NCBI GenBank assembly: GCA_963799815.1 | Contig: CAWCYG010000004.1 | Coordinates: 62,001-126,000, forward strand | Direction of reading: 5' to 3' | Length of the DNA stretch: 64,000 bases | Source: JBDTSW01 sp963799815 | GTDB taxonomy: Bacteria > Actinomycetota > Thermoleophilia > Solirubrobacterales > 70-9 | Part shown: positions 43,601 to 51,968 of the stretch, piece by piece | How the letters are laid out: the number at the start of each line of letters is the position of its first letter | How positions within the stretch are numbered: position 1 is the first letter of the stretch | Made by a program: the position numbers and the translations under genes | Notes under the pieces: model-generated | What the model was told of the DNA's origin: nothing | The model's input: only the letters and a program-made list of their open reading frames with translations | Database searches by the model: none

Positions 43601-43648
43601 CGCCAGGCGACACACCCATGCCTTCAGTCGATTGATGCGGACTCCCAT
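40637..43648 (-). CDS. secreted PQQ-type sugar dehydrogenase with PKD and RTX-like repeats
   Basis: A 1003-residue exported protein with a signal peptide (~1-35, ending GAGEAQA). Residues ~40-470 form a glucose/sorbosone dehydrogenase beta-propeller (RGLLGMVLDPNFPTQPYVYV, ATGDLAFG-like STGDLAFGADGALYVTGGDG, YGLRNPFRFTIRPGT, FADYSRDCIWAM). A PKD domain (~475-560) and further Ig-like domains follow. Residues ~840-900 are glycine/aspartate repeats (GGPGDDTLNGGAGNDNLLGG) of the RTX calcium-binding type. Seventeen cysteines in the exported part suggest disulfides. It probably oxidises an extracellular sugar or acts on a polymer; cofactor use is inferred from family. Confidence 0.85.
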   Translation of the reverse strand: MGVRINRLKAWVCRLACVAGGAVALAALGAGEAQAVVLPPNFQESTPISGLTNPTAIRFSQDGRVFVAEKSGLIKVYDGLSDPSATVFADLRTNVYNFWDRGLLGMVLDPNFPTQPYVYVLYAHDAAIGGTAPRWGAPGVSSDPCPTPPGPTTDGCVVSGRLSRLTAVGDVMSGPENVLIEDWCQQYPSHSTGDLAFGADGALYVTGGDGASFTFTDWGQDGSPVNPCADPLNQGGALRSQDLRSAGDPAGLDGAVLRVNPATGASMPGNPFAANPDANVRRTIAYGLRNPFRFTIRPGTSEVWLGDVGWNEWEEINRVPNPTDAVVENFGWPCYEGTGRQPGYDGANLPLCEGLYSEGAGAVTAPYRAYRHADQVVGGESCPTGTSSIAGLSFYQGGPFPDSYDGALFFADYSRDCIWAMLRGGNGLPNPANIQTFGAAASNPVALQMGPGGDLFYADFDGGTIRRVRYLPGNQPPTAVADAAPTSGPAPLAVDFDATGSSDPEQDSLTFAWDLDNDGAFDDSTSATPRHTYTQAGQHTATVRVTDALGASDTDAITVSAGNTPPQATIDAPSASLNWRVGQRIDFSGSATDAQDGANLPPSAFAWSLDLEHCPGGCHTHDVQDFAAAKSGFFNAPDHEYPSNLRLGLTVTDSGGLTDTEQVVLTPQTVQLTLASSPAGLDLVLNGAAATAPFTRPLILGSQNSVSAPSPQTLGAQSWLFSSWSDGGMQSHQIVADATRTLTGTYSASAANAATVTKSGDITYQAAAGATNSVAVSQSAGTFSFVESGITAGPGCTQLNTARVDCSAADTTWVTMNLGDGDDTVNTSGTGYRRFAMSGGEGADTLRAGDKKDTLDGGPGDDTLNGGAGNDNLLGGAGADLFDGGPGIDRAVYTDHLAGVVADIEPTGPGSDDDGNSSDGGSDRDDVTPSVEWITGTSRGDSLGATLAQVSVTLLARSGPDILTDGPFDDTLDGGGGPDTINCLNGGNDTNVVDAADTVNGNC

Positions 43649-43825
43649 GCTCGGACCCGACGTCCTCCCCGAGGAAGCGGGTTCTCAGCTATACCAGGGA
43701 GCCTCTCACAAAAAGCGCACGGCGTGGTGGCGGAGTTGCTCCGAGTTACCTCCGCTCAGTCGGTCTCGGCGACGGAGGGGTAGGGTGGGCCGCTCAGGGA
43801 TGGAATCCTGCACGCGAATGCTGCC

Positions 43826-46060
43826 GTGACGGTGCGGAGCCTGAGCCCGCGACGCCTTGCTGGTGTCGCCGTTGAACGTCCGCGCCGGGTCTTGGCCGTA
43901 TGGGGCGTGTTGGTCGTCGTTGGGTTCGTGCTTATTTCCGGGCTGCTGGAATCCGCGCTCTCGAGCGAGGCCGATGTCACGAGCAGTCCCGAGTCCAAGC
44001 AGGCCGAGGAGTTGATCGACGAGCGGTTTCCCGAGCGCGATGCGCTCGACGAGCTGGTGGTCGTGCGCTCAGAGGATTTCACTACGGACGACGAGGCATT
44101 CCGTTCGCGGGTGGAGACTCTGACCGCGGAACTCGCGGGAACCGACGGGGTCGAAACGGTATCGAGCTATCTCGATGGCGAGGACGACCTGTTGATCTCA
44201 CCGGATGGACACGCGACGATCCTCCCTGTCGTCCTCACTGAGGATGAGGAGGTCGACAGCATCGAGGGCGTTGTGGAGAGCGTCCAATCCGCCGACGGCC
44301 AGGGCTTCGCGATCGACATCACGGGGGAGTTCACCGTTGGCCTTGACTTCGAAAAGGTGTCAGAGGACGACCTCCAGCAGGGCGAGCTCAAGTTCGGCCT
44401 TCCCGCCGCCCTGATCATTCTCCTCCTGGTCTTCGGGACGCTGGTGGGGACGATGGTCCCGCTGACGATGGCGTTGATCTCCATCATTGGCGCCCTGGCC
44501 CTGGTCGCTGTGATCGGCCAGTTTTTCGAGGTGAACCTGTTCGTCACCAACATGCTCGTGGCGATGGGGCTCGCGCTTGGGATCGACTACTCGCTCTTCA
44601 TCGTCTCCCGGCTGCGCGAGGAAAGAGCGAAGGGCCTGTCGCACGGGGACGCAATCCTCAACGTCTCGAGCACGGCCACCCGCGCTGTGGTCCTCAGTGG
44701 TACCGCCTTCTCGCTCGCCTTGCTTGGGATGTTCTTGGTTCCGACCACGATCCTCCGCAGCCTCGCGCTTGGCGCGATCGTCGTCGCCATCGTCTCGATC
44801 GCCGTTGCGCTCACCTTCCACCCCGCGCTCCTGATGGTGCTGGGCGACCGCATCGACAAGCTGCGTGTGCCGTGGATCGGCAAACGGGTGTCGGAGTCGG
44901 CCGGCAAGGAGGGTCGGTTCTGGGGTCCCGCAGTCCGGGCCGTGGTCCGTCACCCGACCGTCAGCCTCGTCGCCTCCGTCGCGCTGCTTCTCATCGCTAC
45001 GGCGCCGGTGCTCGGGCTAAAGCTTGGGGCATCGGGCCCTTCCAGCCTTCCCGACGACGTGCCCGGCAAGCAAGGACTCCTCGCGCTCGAGCGTGACTTC
45101 GCGACCGGCGCCACCGAGCCGGTGGAGATCGCCATCGACACTCGCGACGCAACCGCACCTGACGACCAGCTGGCCAGCCTTCAGACCGAGCTGGAGGGGG
45201 ATCCGGACTTCGCAGCCGAGAGCACGTTCGTCGAAGAGGGCGAGGACATCATCGTTGCTTCGGTGGCTCTCAACACCGAGGGGAGCAGCGAAGAGGCCTC
45301 GGCTGCGATCGACCGGCTGCGAGACGAGTACGTGCCGAGCGCCTTCGGGGATTCCGCGGATAGCGTTCTGGTCGGCGGGCTACCGGCCGAGAATCGCGAC
45401 TTCTTCGCCCTGATTGGCAGCTGGCTACCGATCGTGATCGCGTTCGTTCTCGTCCTGACCCTCATCCTGCTGACGCTTGCGTTTCGTTCGGTTGTCATCG
45501 CGCTGACCGCGATCGCGGTCAATCTCCTGTCGGTCGGCGCGGCGTATGGGATCTTGGTGCTCGTTTTCCAGGAGGGCTTCGCCACTGACCTGCTTGGCTT
45601 TGGCGAGGTCGACCGAATCGAGGCGTGGGTGCCCGTCTTCCTGTTCTCCGTGCTCTTCGGTCTCTCGATGGATTATCAAGTCTTCCTGCTGAGCCGCATC
45701 AAGGAGCGCTACAGCACCGGTGGTGACACAACCGAGGCCATCGTCTTCGGTGTTGCCTCCACCGCTCGGCTGATCACGGGCGCGGCGCTCATCATCATCG
45801 TGGTCTTCCTGGGCTTTGCCTCAGGGGAGCTGGTCGCGTTCCAGCAGATGGGCTTCGGGGTGGCAATCGCTCTCTTGATCGACGCGACGATCGTGCGACT
45901 GGTGGTCATTCCGGCGGCGATGCAGCTGCTCGGCGAACGCAACTGGTATCTGCCCTCCTGGCTCGAGTGGCTGCCTCACGTTGAGATCGAGGATCCGGCC
46001 CTGTCCTCGGTGGACCCTGGGAATCGAGCCGAGCCAGAGCCGGCGCAGGCGAGCACATGA
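43826..46060 (+). CDS. MMPL/RND-family transporter
   Basis: A 744-residue MMPL-type membrane transporter with two halves, each with a first helix, a large extracellular domain and five more helices. The proton-relay motif appears as MGLALGIDYSLFIVSRLREE in the first half and LFGLSMDYQVFLLSRIKERY in the second. In actinobacteria such proteins export lipids or siderophores. The start is GTG at 43826 and the position in front of small membrane genes suggests one transcript. Substrate unknown. Confidence 0.9.
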   Translation: MTVRSLSPRRLAGVAVERPRRVLAVWGVLVVVGFVLISGLLESALSSEADVTSSPESKQAEELIDERFPERDALDELVVVRSEDFTTDDEAFRSRVETLTAELAGTDGVETVSSYLDGEDDLLISPDGHATILPVVLTEDEEVDSIEGVVESVQSADGQGFAIDITGEFTVGLDFEKVSEDDLQQGELKFGLPAALIILLLVFGTLVGTMVPLTMALISIIGALALVAVIGQFFEVNLFVTNMLVAMGLALGIDYSLFIVSRLREERAKGLSHGDAILNVSSTATRAVVLSGTAFSLALLGMFLVPTTILRSLALGAIVVAIVSIAVALTFHPALLMVLGDRIDKLRVPWIGKRVSESAGKEGRFWGPAVRAVVRHPTVSLVASVALLLIATAPVLGLKLGASGPSSLPDDVPGKQGLLALERDFATGATEPVEIAIDTRDATAPDDQLASLQTELEGDPDFAAESTFVEEGEDIIVASVALNTEGSSEEASAAIDRLRDEYVPSAFGDSADSVLVGGLPAENRDFFALIGSWLPIVIAFVLVLTLILLTLAFRSVVIALTAIAVNLLSVGAAYGILVLVFQEGFATDLLGFGEVDRIEAWVPVFLFSVLFGLSMDYQVFLLSRIKERYSTGGDTTEAIVFGVASTARLITGAALIIIVVFLGFASGELVAFQQMGFGVAIALLIDATIVRLVVIPAAMQLLGERNWYLPSWLEWLPHVEIEDPALSSVDPGNRAEPEPAQAST

Positions 46061-46084
46061 GAGCGATCTGATGAGCTGGACTAC

Positions 46085-46237
46085 ATGGGCGTAGGAGCCG
46101 CGATCGCGCTTGGCGCGGTGATCGGGCTGGCTCTCGGCATCGCGGTCAGCGTTGCCACGGACGTGCCCCTTGCGCCCGAGGTGGGGATCGCCCTGGGTGC
46201 GCTCGTGGGCTGGCTCTGGCGCCGCGACGCCGCATAG
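46085..46237 (+). CDS. 50-residue glycine-rich membrane protein
   Basis: A short gene 24 bp after the MMPL stop: MGVGAAIALGAVIGLALGIA, then a polar turn (TDVPLAPEV), a second hydrophobic segment (GIALGALVGWLW) and a basic end RRDAA. Two helices with glycine-zipper spacing are likely. Too short for family assignment; base use matches neighbours. No strong ribosome-binding site is seen, so confidence is moderate. Confidence 0.5.
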   Translation: MGVGAAIALGAVIGLALGIAVSVATDVPLAPEVGIALGALVGWLWRRDAA

Positions 46238-46276
46238 GGTCGGCGGCTTGGCGAGCGAACCTGGAGGAGGAGGCGC

Positions 46277-46969
46277 ATGAGCGAGCAATCTCGCGCCGGT
46301 GTACTCCTGATCGTTGTGCCGGTCCTGTTCAACGTGGGGTTCACGCTGCTGGCGCAGCGGTTCGACTATCCCGATGTCCTCCGCCTCCCCACCCACGAGG
46401 TCCTCGAGCGCTTTCGCGCTGGCGGCAGCGCGCTGATCCTGATCTGGTGGGCGTTCACGCTCTCGGCCGTCCTCTTCGCAGCCCTCGCGGTTTTGCTCGC
46501 TATCGCCGTCGCCGATGCCGATCGCACGCTGGTGGGCCTCGGCCTGGTGATTGGGATCCTTGCCTCCGTCGTTCAGTTTCTCGGACTGATCCGCTGGCCG
46601 TTCCTGGTCCCCTATCTCGCCCGCACCGCGAAGGAGGCGACCCCCGATTCGCCGACCGGACAGGCCGTCGATGTCGTCTTTCAAGCCTTCAACCGATATC
46701 TCGGCGTCGCCGTCGGAGAGCACCTCGGCTACGCGTTCACGGGCCTCTGGTCGATTCTCGCCGGACTCGCGCTGATCGACTCGAGCGTCGCGCCAGATTG
46801 GCTCGGCATCCTGGGCGTCATGATCGGACCGCTGTTCTTGCTCTGCTCACTCGAGTTCGTTGGACGGACCGAGGATCCCGGCTGGAAACTCGCCGGATCG
46901 CTCACGCCGATCACCTACATCGCCTGGTCGCTGTGGCTGGTCGCCGTGGGCGTGGCGTTGCTCGTTTGA
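46277..46969 (+). CDS. DUF4386-like membrane protein
   Basis: A 230-residue protein with about six or seven hydrophobic segments. Features are a short polar start, then VLLIVVPVLFNVGFTLLA, a re-entry with RWPFLVPYLARTA, and a conserved-looking NRYLGVAVGEHLGYAFTGLW region before the last helices. This matches the general pattern of the DUF4386 membrane family. GGAGGAGGAGG precedes the ATG. Function unknown. Confidence 0.75.
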   Translation: MSEQSRAGVLLIVVPVLFNVGFTLLAQRFDYPDVLRLPTHEVLERFRAGGSALILIWWAFTLSAVLFAALAVLLAIAVADADRTLVGLGLVIGILASVVQFLGLIRWPFLVPYLARTAKEATPDSPTGQAVDVVFQAFNRYLGVAVGEHLGYAFTGLWSILAGLALIDSSVAPDWLGILGVMIGPLFLLCSLEFVGRTEDPGWKLAGSLTPITYIAWSLWLVAVGVALLV

Positions 46970-46987
46970 AGCTTCGGGAGGAGCTGA

Positions 46988-47566
46988 GTGGAGGACGAAA
47001 CGAACTCGGCGGCGGCGGATCTCTACTGGCTGCCCCTCGGTGCCGGTGGTCATTTCGTGCGGCTCGTCGGGCGGATCTACGAAGCCTTTGCCGCGCGACT
47101 TGAGCGACGCCAGGTTTTCGACCTCTACCACGCTGCCCTGGAGGTGCATCTCGACTCGGAGCGGTACGTGATCGAGCAAGCTCCCGTACCCGACCTGAGG
47201 GGGGAGACCCGTGGTGTCGTTGCTGAAGGCCCTGTGGGAGCCAGATGGGCGGGCCGGTTCCGAATCTTCCGCTACGAGATTCGAGTCTGGCCCGGCGGGC
47301 ATATCCCAGATGTGGCCGAGGCCGTGGACAGCCCACGACGACTGACGCTCGAAGCGGACTCGGCCCGGCGCGTCCTCGAGGTGGTCCGTGGGGTCCCGCG
47401 CTTCGTCTGGGGACGTGACGAGCTCGGGGCCGGAGAGATGTGGAACTCGAATGCGATCATCGCCTGGGTGATCGCGCGCTCCGGCCGCGACGCGGACGCG
47501 ATCAGACCCCCCGCCGGCGGCCGGGCGCCAGGATGGCGGGCGGGCTTGGAGGCTGCCAAACGATGA
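46988..47566 (+). CDS. hypothetical soluble protein (192 aa)
   Basis: Starts at GTG 18 bp after the DUF4386 gene with GGAGGAGC upstream, so the two are probably co-transcribed. The sequence (ADLYWLPLGAGGHFVRLVGR, FRIFRYEIRVWPGG, VWGRDELGAGEMWNSNAIIA) suggests an alpha/beta fold with several conserved Trp residues and no signal or membrane segment. The C-terminal 25 residues are arginine-rich. No function is recognised. Confidence 0.7.
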   Translation: MEDETNSAAADLYWLPLGAGGHFVRLVGRIYEAFAARLERRQVFDLYHAALEVHLDSERYVIEQAPVPDLRGETRGVVAEGPVGARWAGRFRIFRYEIRVWPGGHIPDVAEAVDSPRRLTLEADSARRVLEVVRGVPRFVWGRDELGAGEMWNSNAIIAWVIARSGRDADAIRPPAGGRAPGWRAGLEAAKR

Positions 47567-47736
47567 CGAGGCGCGCGATGCGCGATCTTCACCTCTGAGT
47601 CCCCACGCACGTCCTCGGATTCGGAAGCCGATTTTCTATCCTGTCGGGAGCGCTCGGCGCGGCAATCGGGGGGCTGGCGTGCGGGGCGCTGTGGGGGGCA
47701 AACACTCGACGAGCGGAATGAGTGGGAGGCTCTTTA

Positions 47737-48846
47737 ATGCGCGAAGACGACTCTCTTGACGCACTCGTGATCGGGGGCGGCCAAGCCGGCCTCGCGATGG
47801 GGTACGAGTTGGCTCAGCGCGGGTTCTCCTTTCTCATCCTGGACGCAAATCCTGAGATTGGCCACGCCTGGCGCTCCCGCTGGGAGTCCCTCCGGCTCTT
47901 CACTGCAACCCAGTTCAACGGCCTACCGGGGATGGGCTTCCCCGGTCCGCGTGATACCTATCCAGGCAAGGACGCCGTTGCGGATTTCCTCGAGGCCTAC
48001 GCAACGGCATTTGAGCTTCCCGTGCGCCTCGATGCCACTGTTGAATCGCTTCTGAAACGCGGCGATACCTACCTTGCGACGACGAACGACGGGGTTTTCG
48101 CCGCGAGGAACCTCGTGGTCGCGACAGGCCCGTTCCAGGTCCCGTTCACCCCTCAGGTTGCCGACGGGCTCGCCTCGGGTGTGAGACAGCTCCACAGCGC
48201 GCGTTACCGCGATCCGGAGAGCCTGCCGGCCGGGAAGATCCTGGTGGTGGGGGGTGCGAACTCGGGTTGTCAGATCGCGCTCGAACTCGCGGATACTCAT
48301 ACGGTCGAGCTCTCGGTCGGGCAAAGGCTCCCGACCCTGCCGCAGCGACCCCTCGGGCGAGACATCTGGTGGTGGCTCACCGCATCGGGCTTATCACGGG
48401 TGACCGTGCAATCACGGCTGGGCCAGCGTCTTTCCACGCGGGATGTGGTGATCGGAGGCGGCCAGCGCGAGCTTCGAAGGCATGGCGTCGAGATTCGTTC
48501 CCGTGTGGTGAGTGCTGCCGGTCGCACGATTACGTTCTCCGATGGCGCTTCGTCGGACTACGACGCGGTGGTCTGGGCGACCGGCTTTCGAACCGATCAC
48601 TCTTGGATCGACGTCCCTGCCGCCAAGGACGATGAGGGACGGATCGTCCACCAGCGCGGGGTGACAGCCTCGGCCGGGCTCTACATGCTTGGCCTGACTT
48701 GGCAGCACACGCGCACATCCGCCCTGCTTGGGTGGGTAGGCGAGGACGCGGCTTTCTTGGCCGACCAGATCGCACGCCGGGCAGACGCAACAAGAGGGCC
48801 TGGGCGAGAGGAATTGAACGACACGACACCAGCGGGGAAGGTCTGA
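47737..48846 (+). CDS. FAD-dependent NAD(P)-binding oxidoreductase
   Basis: A 369-residue flavoprotein monooxygenase/putative flavin-containing oxidoreductase. Two Rossmann motifs are visible: ALVIGGGQAGLAMGYELAQR at ~9-28 and KILVVGGANSGCQIALELAD at ~170. DYDAVVWATGFRTDHSW is the typical FATGY-type motif of Baeyer-Villiger/YUCCA-like enzymes. It overlaps the multicopper oxidase start (TGATG), so the two are co-translated, suggesting a metal- or redox-stress function. Substrate unknown. Confidence 0.85.
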   Translation: MREDDSLDALVIGGGQAGLAMGYELAQRGFSFLILDANPEIGHAWRSRWESLRLFTATQFNGLPGMGFPGPRDTYPGKDAVADFLEAYATAFELPVRLDATVESLLKRGDTYLATTNDGVFAARNLVVATGPFQVPFTPQVADGLASGVRQLHSARYRDPESLPAGKILVVGGANSGCQIALELADTHTVELSVGQRLPTLPQRPLGRDIWWWLTASGLSRVTVQSRLGQRLSTRDVVIGGGQRELRRHGVEIRSRVVSAAGRTITFSDGASSDYDAVVWATGFRTDHSWIDVPAAKDDEGRIVHQRGVTASAGLYMLGLTWQHTRTSALLGWVGEDAAFLADQIARRADATRGPGREELNDTTPAGKV

Positions 48847-50558
48847 TGACGGATACGACTACCGACACGTTCTTCACGACGGAGACGGAGGGCCTCGATG
48901 AGGCATCGCGTCCCGACACGGTGAGGCTGCGAGACGGCGACCGATTCCAGCTTCGAATCGGTCCCGTGCGCAAGCGGTTCGATCAGTTCGACGTTCGGAT
49001 GCTCGGCTACAACGGATCGATACCCGGTCCCACCTTGGTTGTGGAGCAAGGATCGGAGATCATCGTCGATGCGATAAACGACGGAGACGTCGACGCGACG
49101 GTTCACTGGCACGGGCTCCGACTCGCGAATCGCTCCGATGGTGTCCCGGGCGAGACTCAGGAGCCGATCGGGATCGGGGAGCGCTACACCTGCGCGGTCG
49201 AGTTTCCGGACCCCGGTGTCTACTGGTATCACCCGCACATTCGCGAGGACTTCGCCCAGGAGATGGGCCTCTATGGAGCGATCGTCGTGGAACCTTCGGA
49301 CCCCCACTACTGGCCACCCGCCGATCGCCAACTCACGGTTACGCTCGACGACGTCCTGATCGAGGACGGGCGGATGGCGCCCTTTCACCGCACCGGTCCG
49401 ACCTTCACTGCGATGGGGCGGTTCGGCAACGTGATGCTCATCAACGGCGCGATTGATTACGCCGAAGAGGCCACAGCCGGTGAGGTCGTGCGCCTGCACC
49501 TCATCAACACCGCGAATACGAGGATCTTCAACTTTGCCCTGCGGGGAGCTCGCATGAAGCTGATCGGGGGCGACAGCGGTCGCGTCGAGCGAGAGGCGTT
49601 CGTCGACGAGATCTTGCTGTCGCCGTCAGAGCGTGCCACGGTCGATGTCTTGTTCGACCAGCCCGGCGACGTGCGGCTCGAGAACCGCACACCAGGCCGA
49701 ACCTACGATCTCGGTGGTATCGCGGTGGGGCAGGGAACTCCAGGACCGGCTGCGGCCGCCTTTGAGGATCTGCGTGTTGATTCCGAACTGGCGGCGGAGC
49801 GAAAGGCGATCCAGGCCGAGATCGACCGCGAGCCCGACAAGGTGCTCGCCTTCGTGTCGCGGATGCCGATCCTGTACGGAGGCGACGATGTGGACGCCTC
49901 CTCCTATACCTGTCCCATGCACCCCGAGGTCACGGCGGCTGAGCCAGAGGTGTGCCCCAAGTGCGGAATGAGGCTCATTCCGGTCGCCCCCACCTCCTAC
50001 GCGTGCCCGATGCACCCGGAAGTCACGGCGTCCGAGGCGGGGACATGCCCAAAGTGCGGCATGAAGTTGGTGTCGGCGGACGTGCTGACCGACACGGCGG
50101 GTGCAGCTGAGGGCGCCGCCGACCATGGCGGCCACGAGCATGGTGCCGATGGCCTCGAATGGGAGGACCTGATGCCGGAGATCAACCGCCAGACGAACAC
50201 CGAGAACATGATCTGGCAGCTCGTTGATCGCGAGACCGGCGCCGAGAACGCCGAGATCACCTGGGCATTCACAGTGGGAGACCGCGTCAAGATCCGCTTG
50301 GCGAATGAAATGGATCAGGATCATCCGATGCACCACCCGTTCCACGTTCACGGGGCGGGCCGCTTCTTGGTGCTGATCCGTGACGGTGAGCCTGAGAACA
50401 ACCTCGTCTGGAAGGACACGGTCCTCCTGCGCGCCGGTCAGACGGTGGACATCCTGCTCGAGGTGACGAATCCCGGTTTGTGGATGGCGCATTGCCATAT
50501 CGCGGAGCACACGGAGAGCGGGATGATGTTCAGCTTCGACGTCGCGCCGGCTGCCTAG
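48846..50558 (+). CDS. multicopper oxidase with two inserted heavy-metal-binding CPMHPEV domains
   Basis: A 570-residue laccase-like enzyme without an obvious signal peptide. Cupredoxin domain 1 has the copper ligands THWHGLRL-type VHWHGLRLANRSDG and YWYHPHIRED. The last domain has HPMHHPFHVHG and AHCHIAEHTESGMM, giving type 1, 2 and 3 sites. Between cupredoxin domains 2 and 3 (residues ~355-415) are two copies of the short heavy-metal-binding motif YTCPMHPEVT ... CPKCGMRL and YACPMHPEVT ... CPKCGMKL. Those modules usually sit in copper-exporting ATPases and efflux proteins. Copper sensing, delivery or sequestration by the oxidase itself is plausible. Confidence 0.88.
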   Translation: MTDTTTDTFFTTETEGLDEASRPDTVRLRDGDRFQLRIGPVRKRFDQFDVRMLGYNGSIPGPTLVVEQGSEIIVDAINDGDVDATVHWHGLRLANRSDGVPGETQEPIGIGERYTCAVEFPDPGVYWYHPHIREDFAQEMGLYGAIVVEPSDPHYWPPADRQLTVTLDDVLIEDGRMAPFHRTGPTFTAMGRFGNVMLINGAIDYAEEATAGEVVRLHLINTANTRIFNFALRGARMKLIGGDSGRVEREAFVDEILLSPSERATVDVLFDQPGDVRLENRTPGRTYDLGGIAVGQGTPGPAAAAFEDLRVDSELAAERKAIQAEIDREPDKVLAFVSRMPILYGGDDVDASSYTCPMHPEVTAAEPEVCPKCGMRLIPVAPTSYACPMHPEVTASEAGTCPKCGMKLVSADVLTDTAGAAEGAADHGGHEHGADGLEWEDLMPEINRQTNTENMIWQLVDRETGAENAEITWAFTVGDRVKIRLANEMDQDHPMHHPFHVHGAGRFLVLIRDGEPENNLVWKDTVLLRAGQTVDILLEVTNPGLWMAHCHIAEHTESGMMFSFDVAPAA

Positions 50559-50654
50559 CTGCCCGGAGCTCGCGTCCGAGCGATCGTCCCGACCTGGTAG
50601 AGGTCTCATCTTTGAGCGAGCTGAGCGAAGAGCTCCTCGTGAAATGGCGCATCG

Positions 50655-50671
50655 GTCCCGTCATGCGGGAC
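50655..50671 (+). terminator. short hairpin after the multicopper oxidase
   Basis: GTCCCG (50655-50660) and CGGGAC (50666-50671) pair with a five-base loop, followed by TCTTG. It lies in the 144-bp gap between this oxidase and the convergent aminotransferase. A weak candidate terminator. Confidence 0.35.
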
Positions 50672-50702
50672 TCTTGCGCCACCCGGGGGCTGGGTGCTTC
50701 GA

Positions 50703-51938
50703 TCAGCCCGACGCGGCGATCTCTTCGACCGCGGCCAGAAAGCGGTCCACGTCGTCGGCGCTGTTGTAGAGGACGATGCTGGCGCGGACGGCGCCGCCTG
50801 ACTCGGCCAAGCCGAAGCGGTGCATCAGCTCGAAGGCGTAGTTGTCGCCGGCCCAAACGGCGATGCGCCTGCGGGCCAGTTCATCTGCGACGAAATCCGG
50901 TGCCAGCCCGTCGATCGTGAACGACACGGTCGAGGTTCGCCGGCGAGGCGCGCCGAGCAGCCTGACCGCGTCCAGCTCCGCGAGGCCCTGGACCATCTTG
51001 GCGAGCAAGGCCTGCAGGTACTGCTCGACGGCGGCGAACGTCGTCAGCACGCGATCCCGCCGGGAGCCGTCCCCGTTCGTGAAATCCGCGAGCCAGTCGA
51101 CGGCAGCGCGAACGCCGGCCAGCAACTCGAACTGGCCGGTGCCCCGCTCGAAGCGGTCCGGCACGTCGTTCGGGGCGGGCGCCAGCTTGTCGGGATGGAG
51201 CGACTCGAGCACTTCGGGGTCGGCGGTCACGGCGCCAACGTGCGGTCCGCAGAACTTGTAGGCGGAGCAGGCGTAGAAATCCGCGCCCATGCGCCTGACG
51301 TCTGTCGGGACGTGTGGGGTGGAGTGGACTCCGTCGACGTAGGTGAGCGCTCCCGCCTCGTGGACGCGCTCGCTGATGGCTGCGATATCTGGGCGGGTGC
51401 CGATTGCGTTCGACGCCGCCGTGACCGCGACGAGCTTGGTTCGCTCGCTCAACTCAGCCTCGACCGCCGACACCGGAAGCTCGCCCGAGTCCGAGTCGAA
51501 GTCGGCGACGCGAACGGTTGCGCCCCCACGCTCCGCCGCGATGCGCCACGGGCGGATATTGGCGTCGTGATCGAGAGAGGTGACCACGATCTCGTCGCCT
51601 TCCTCCCACGATTTCGCCATGGAGTCCGCGATCCGGAAGGTGAGCGCCGTCATGCTCGGGCCCAGCACAACTCCCTCGGCCACGCCGCCCACCAGATCGG
51701 CGATCGCCGCGCGTGCCTCGTTCACCGCCTCGGTACTTGCCTCACTTCCGGGGAAGGCGCCGTGGACGTTCGACATCGATGACCGCATCGCCTGGGCAAC
51801 GGCGTCGATCACGGCCTGGGGGACCTGCGTCCCGGCCGCGCCGTCGAGGGCCACCTCCCCGTCGCTCAGTGCCGGAAACTGCCGCCGGAGCTCTGCAATC
51901 GATGGCAGCCCACCCGTCGCTTGAGCCGGCTCGGTCAC
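50703..51938 (-). CDS. class V aminotransferase, cysteine desulfurase-like
   Basis: A 411-residue PLP enzyme of the cysteine desulfurase-like branch of class V. Visible are VALDGAAGTQVPQAVIDAV, the cofactor region ASNAIGTRPD ... TYVDGVHSTPH, and the Schiff-base lysine in YACSAYKFCGPHVG. The start is GTG. The C-terminal active-site cysteine loop of IscS is not obvious, so a desulfurase role is unproven; isopenicillin-N-epimerase-like proteins are related. It stands alone between the multicopper oxidase and a sugar transporter. Confidence 0.82.
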   Translation of the reverse strand: MTEPAQATGGLPSIAELRRQFPALSDGEVALDGAAGTQVPQAVIDAVAQAMRSSMSNVHGAFPGSEASTEAVNEARAAIADLVGGVAEGVVLGPSMTALTFRIADSMAKSWEEGDEIVVTSLDHDANIRPWRIAAERGGATVRVADFDSDSGELPVSAVEAELSERTKLVAVTAASNAIGTRPDIAAISERVHEAGALTYVDGVHSTPHVPTDVRRMGADFYACSAYKFCGPHVGAVTADPEVLESLHPDKLAPAPNDVPDRFERGTGQFELLAGVRAAVDWLADFTNGDGSRRDRVLTTFAAVEQYLQALLAKMVQGLAELDAVRLLGAPRRRTSTVSFTIDGLAPDFVADELARRRIAVWAGDNYAFELMHRFGLAESGGAVRASIVLYNSADDVDRFLAAVEEIAASG

Positions 51939-51968
51939 GGTCGCGTGGGGGACGCGCTGGTCGGCGTT

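Noticed and set aside
47599..47721. Open stretch encoding a glycine-rich hydrophobic segment (ILSGALGAAIGGLACGALWG)
   Set aside because: No start codon lies in frame after the preceding stop; possibly a remnant of a small membrane gene, but not supportable as a gene.
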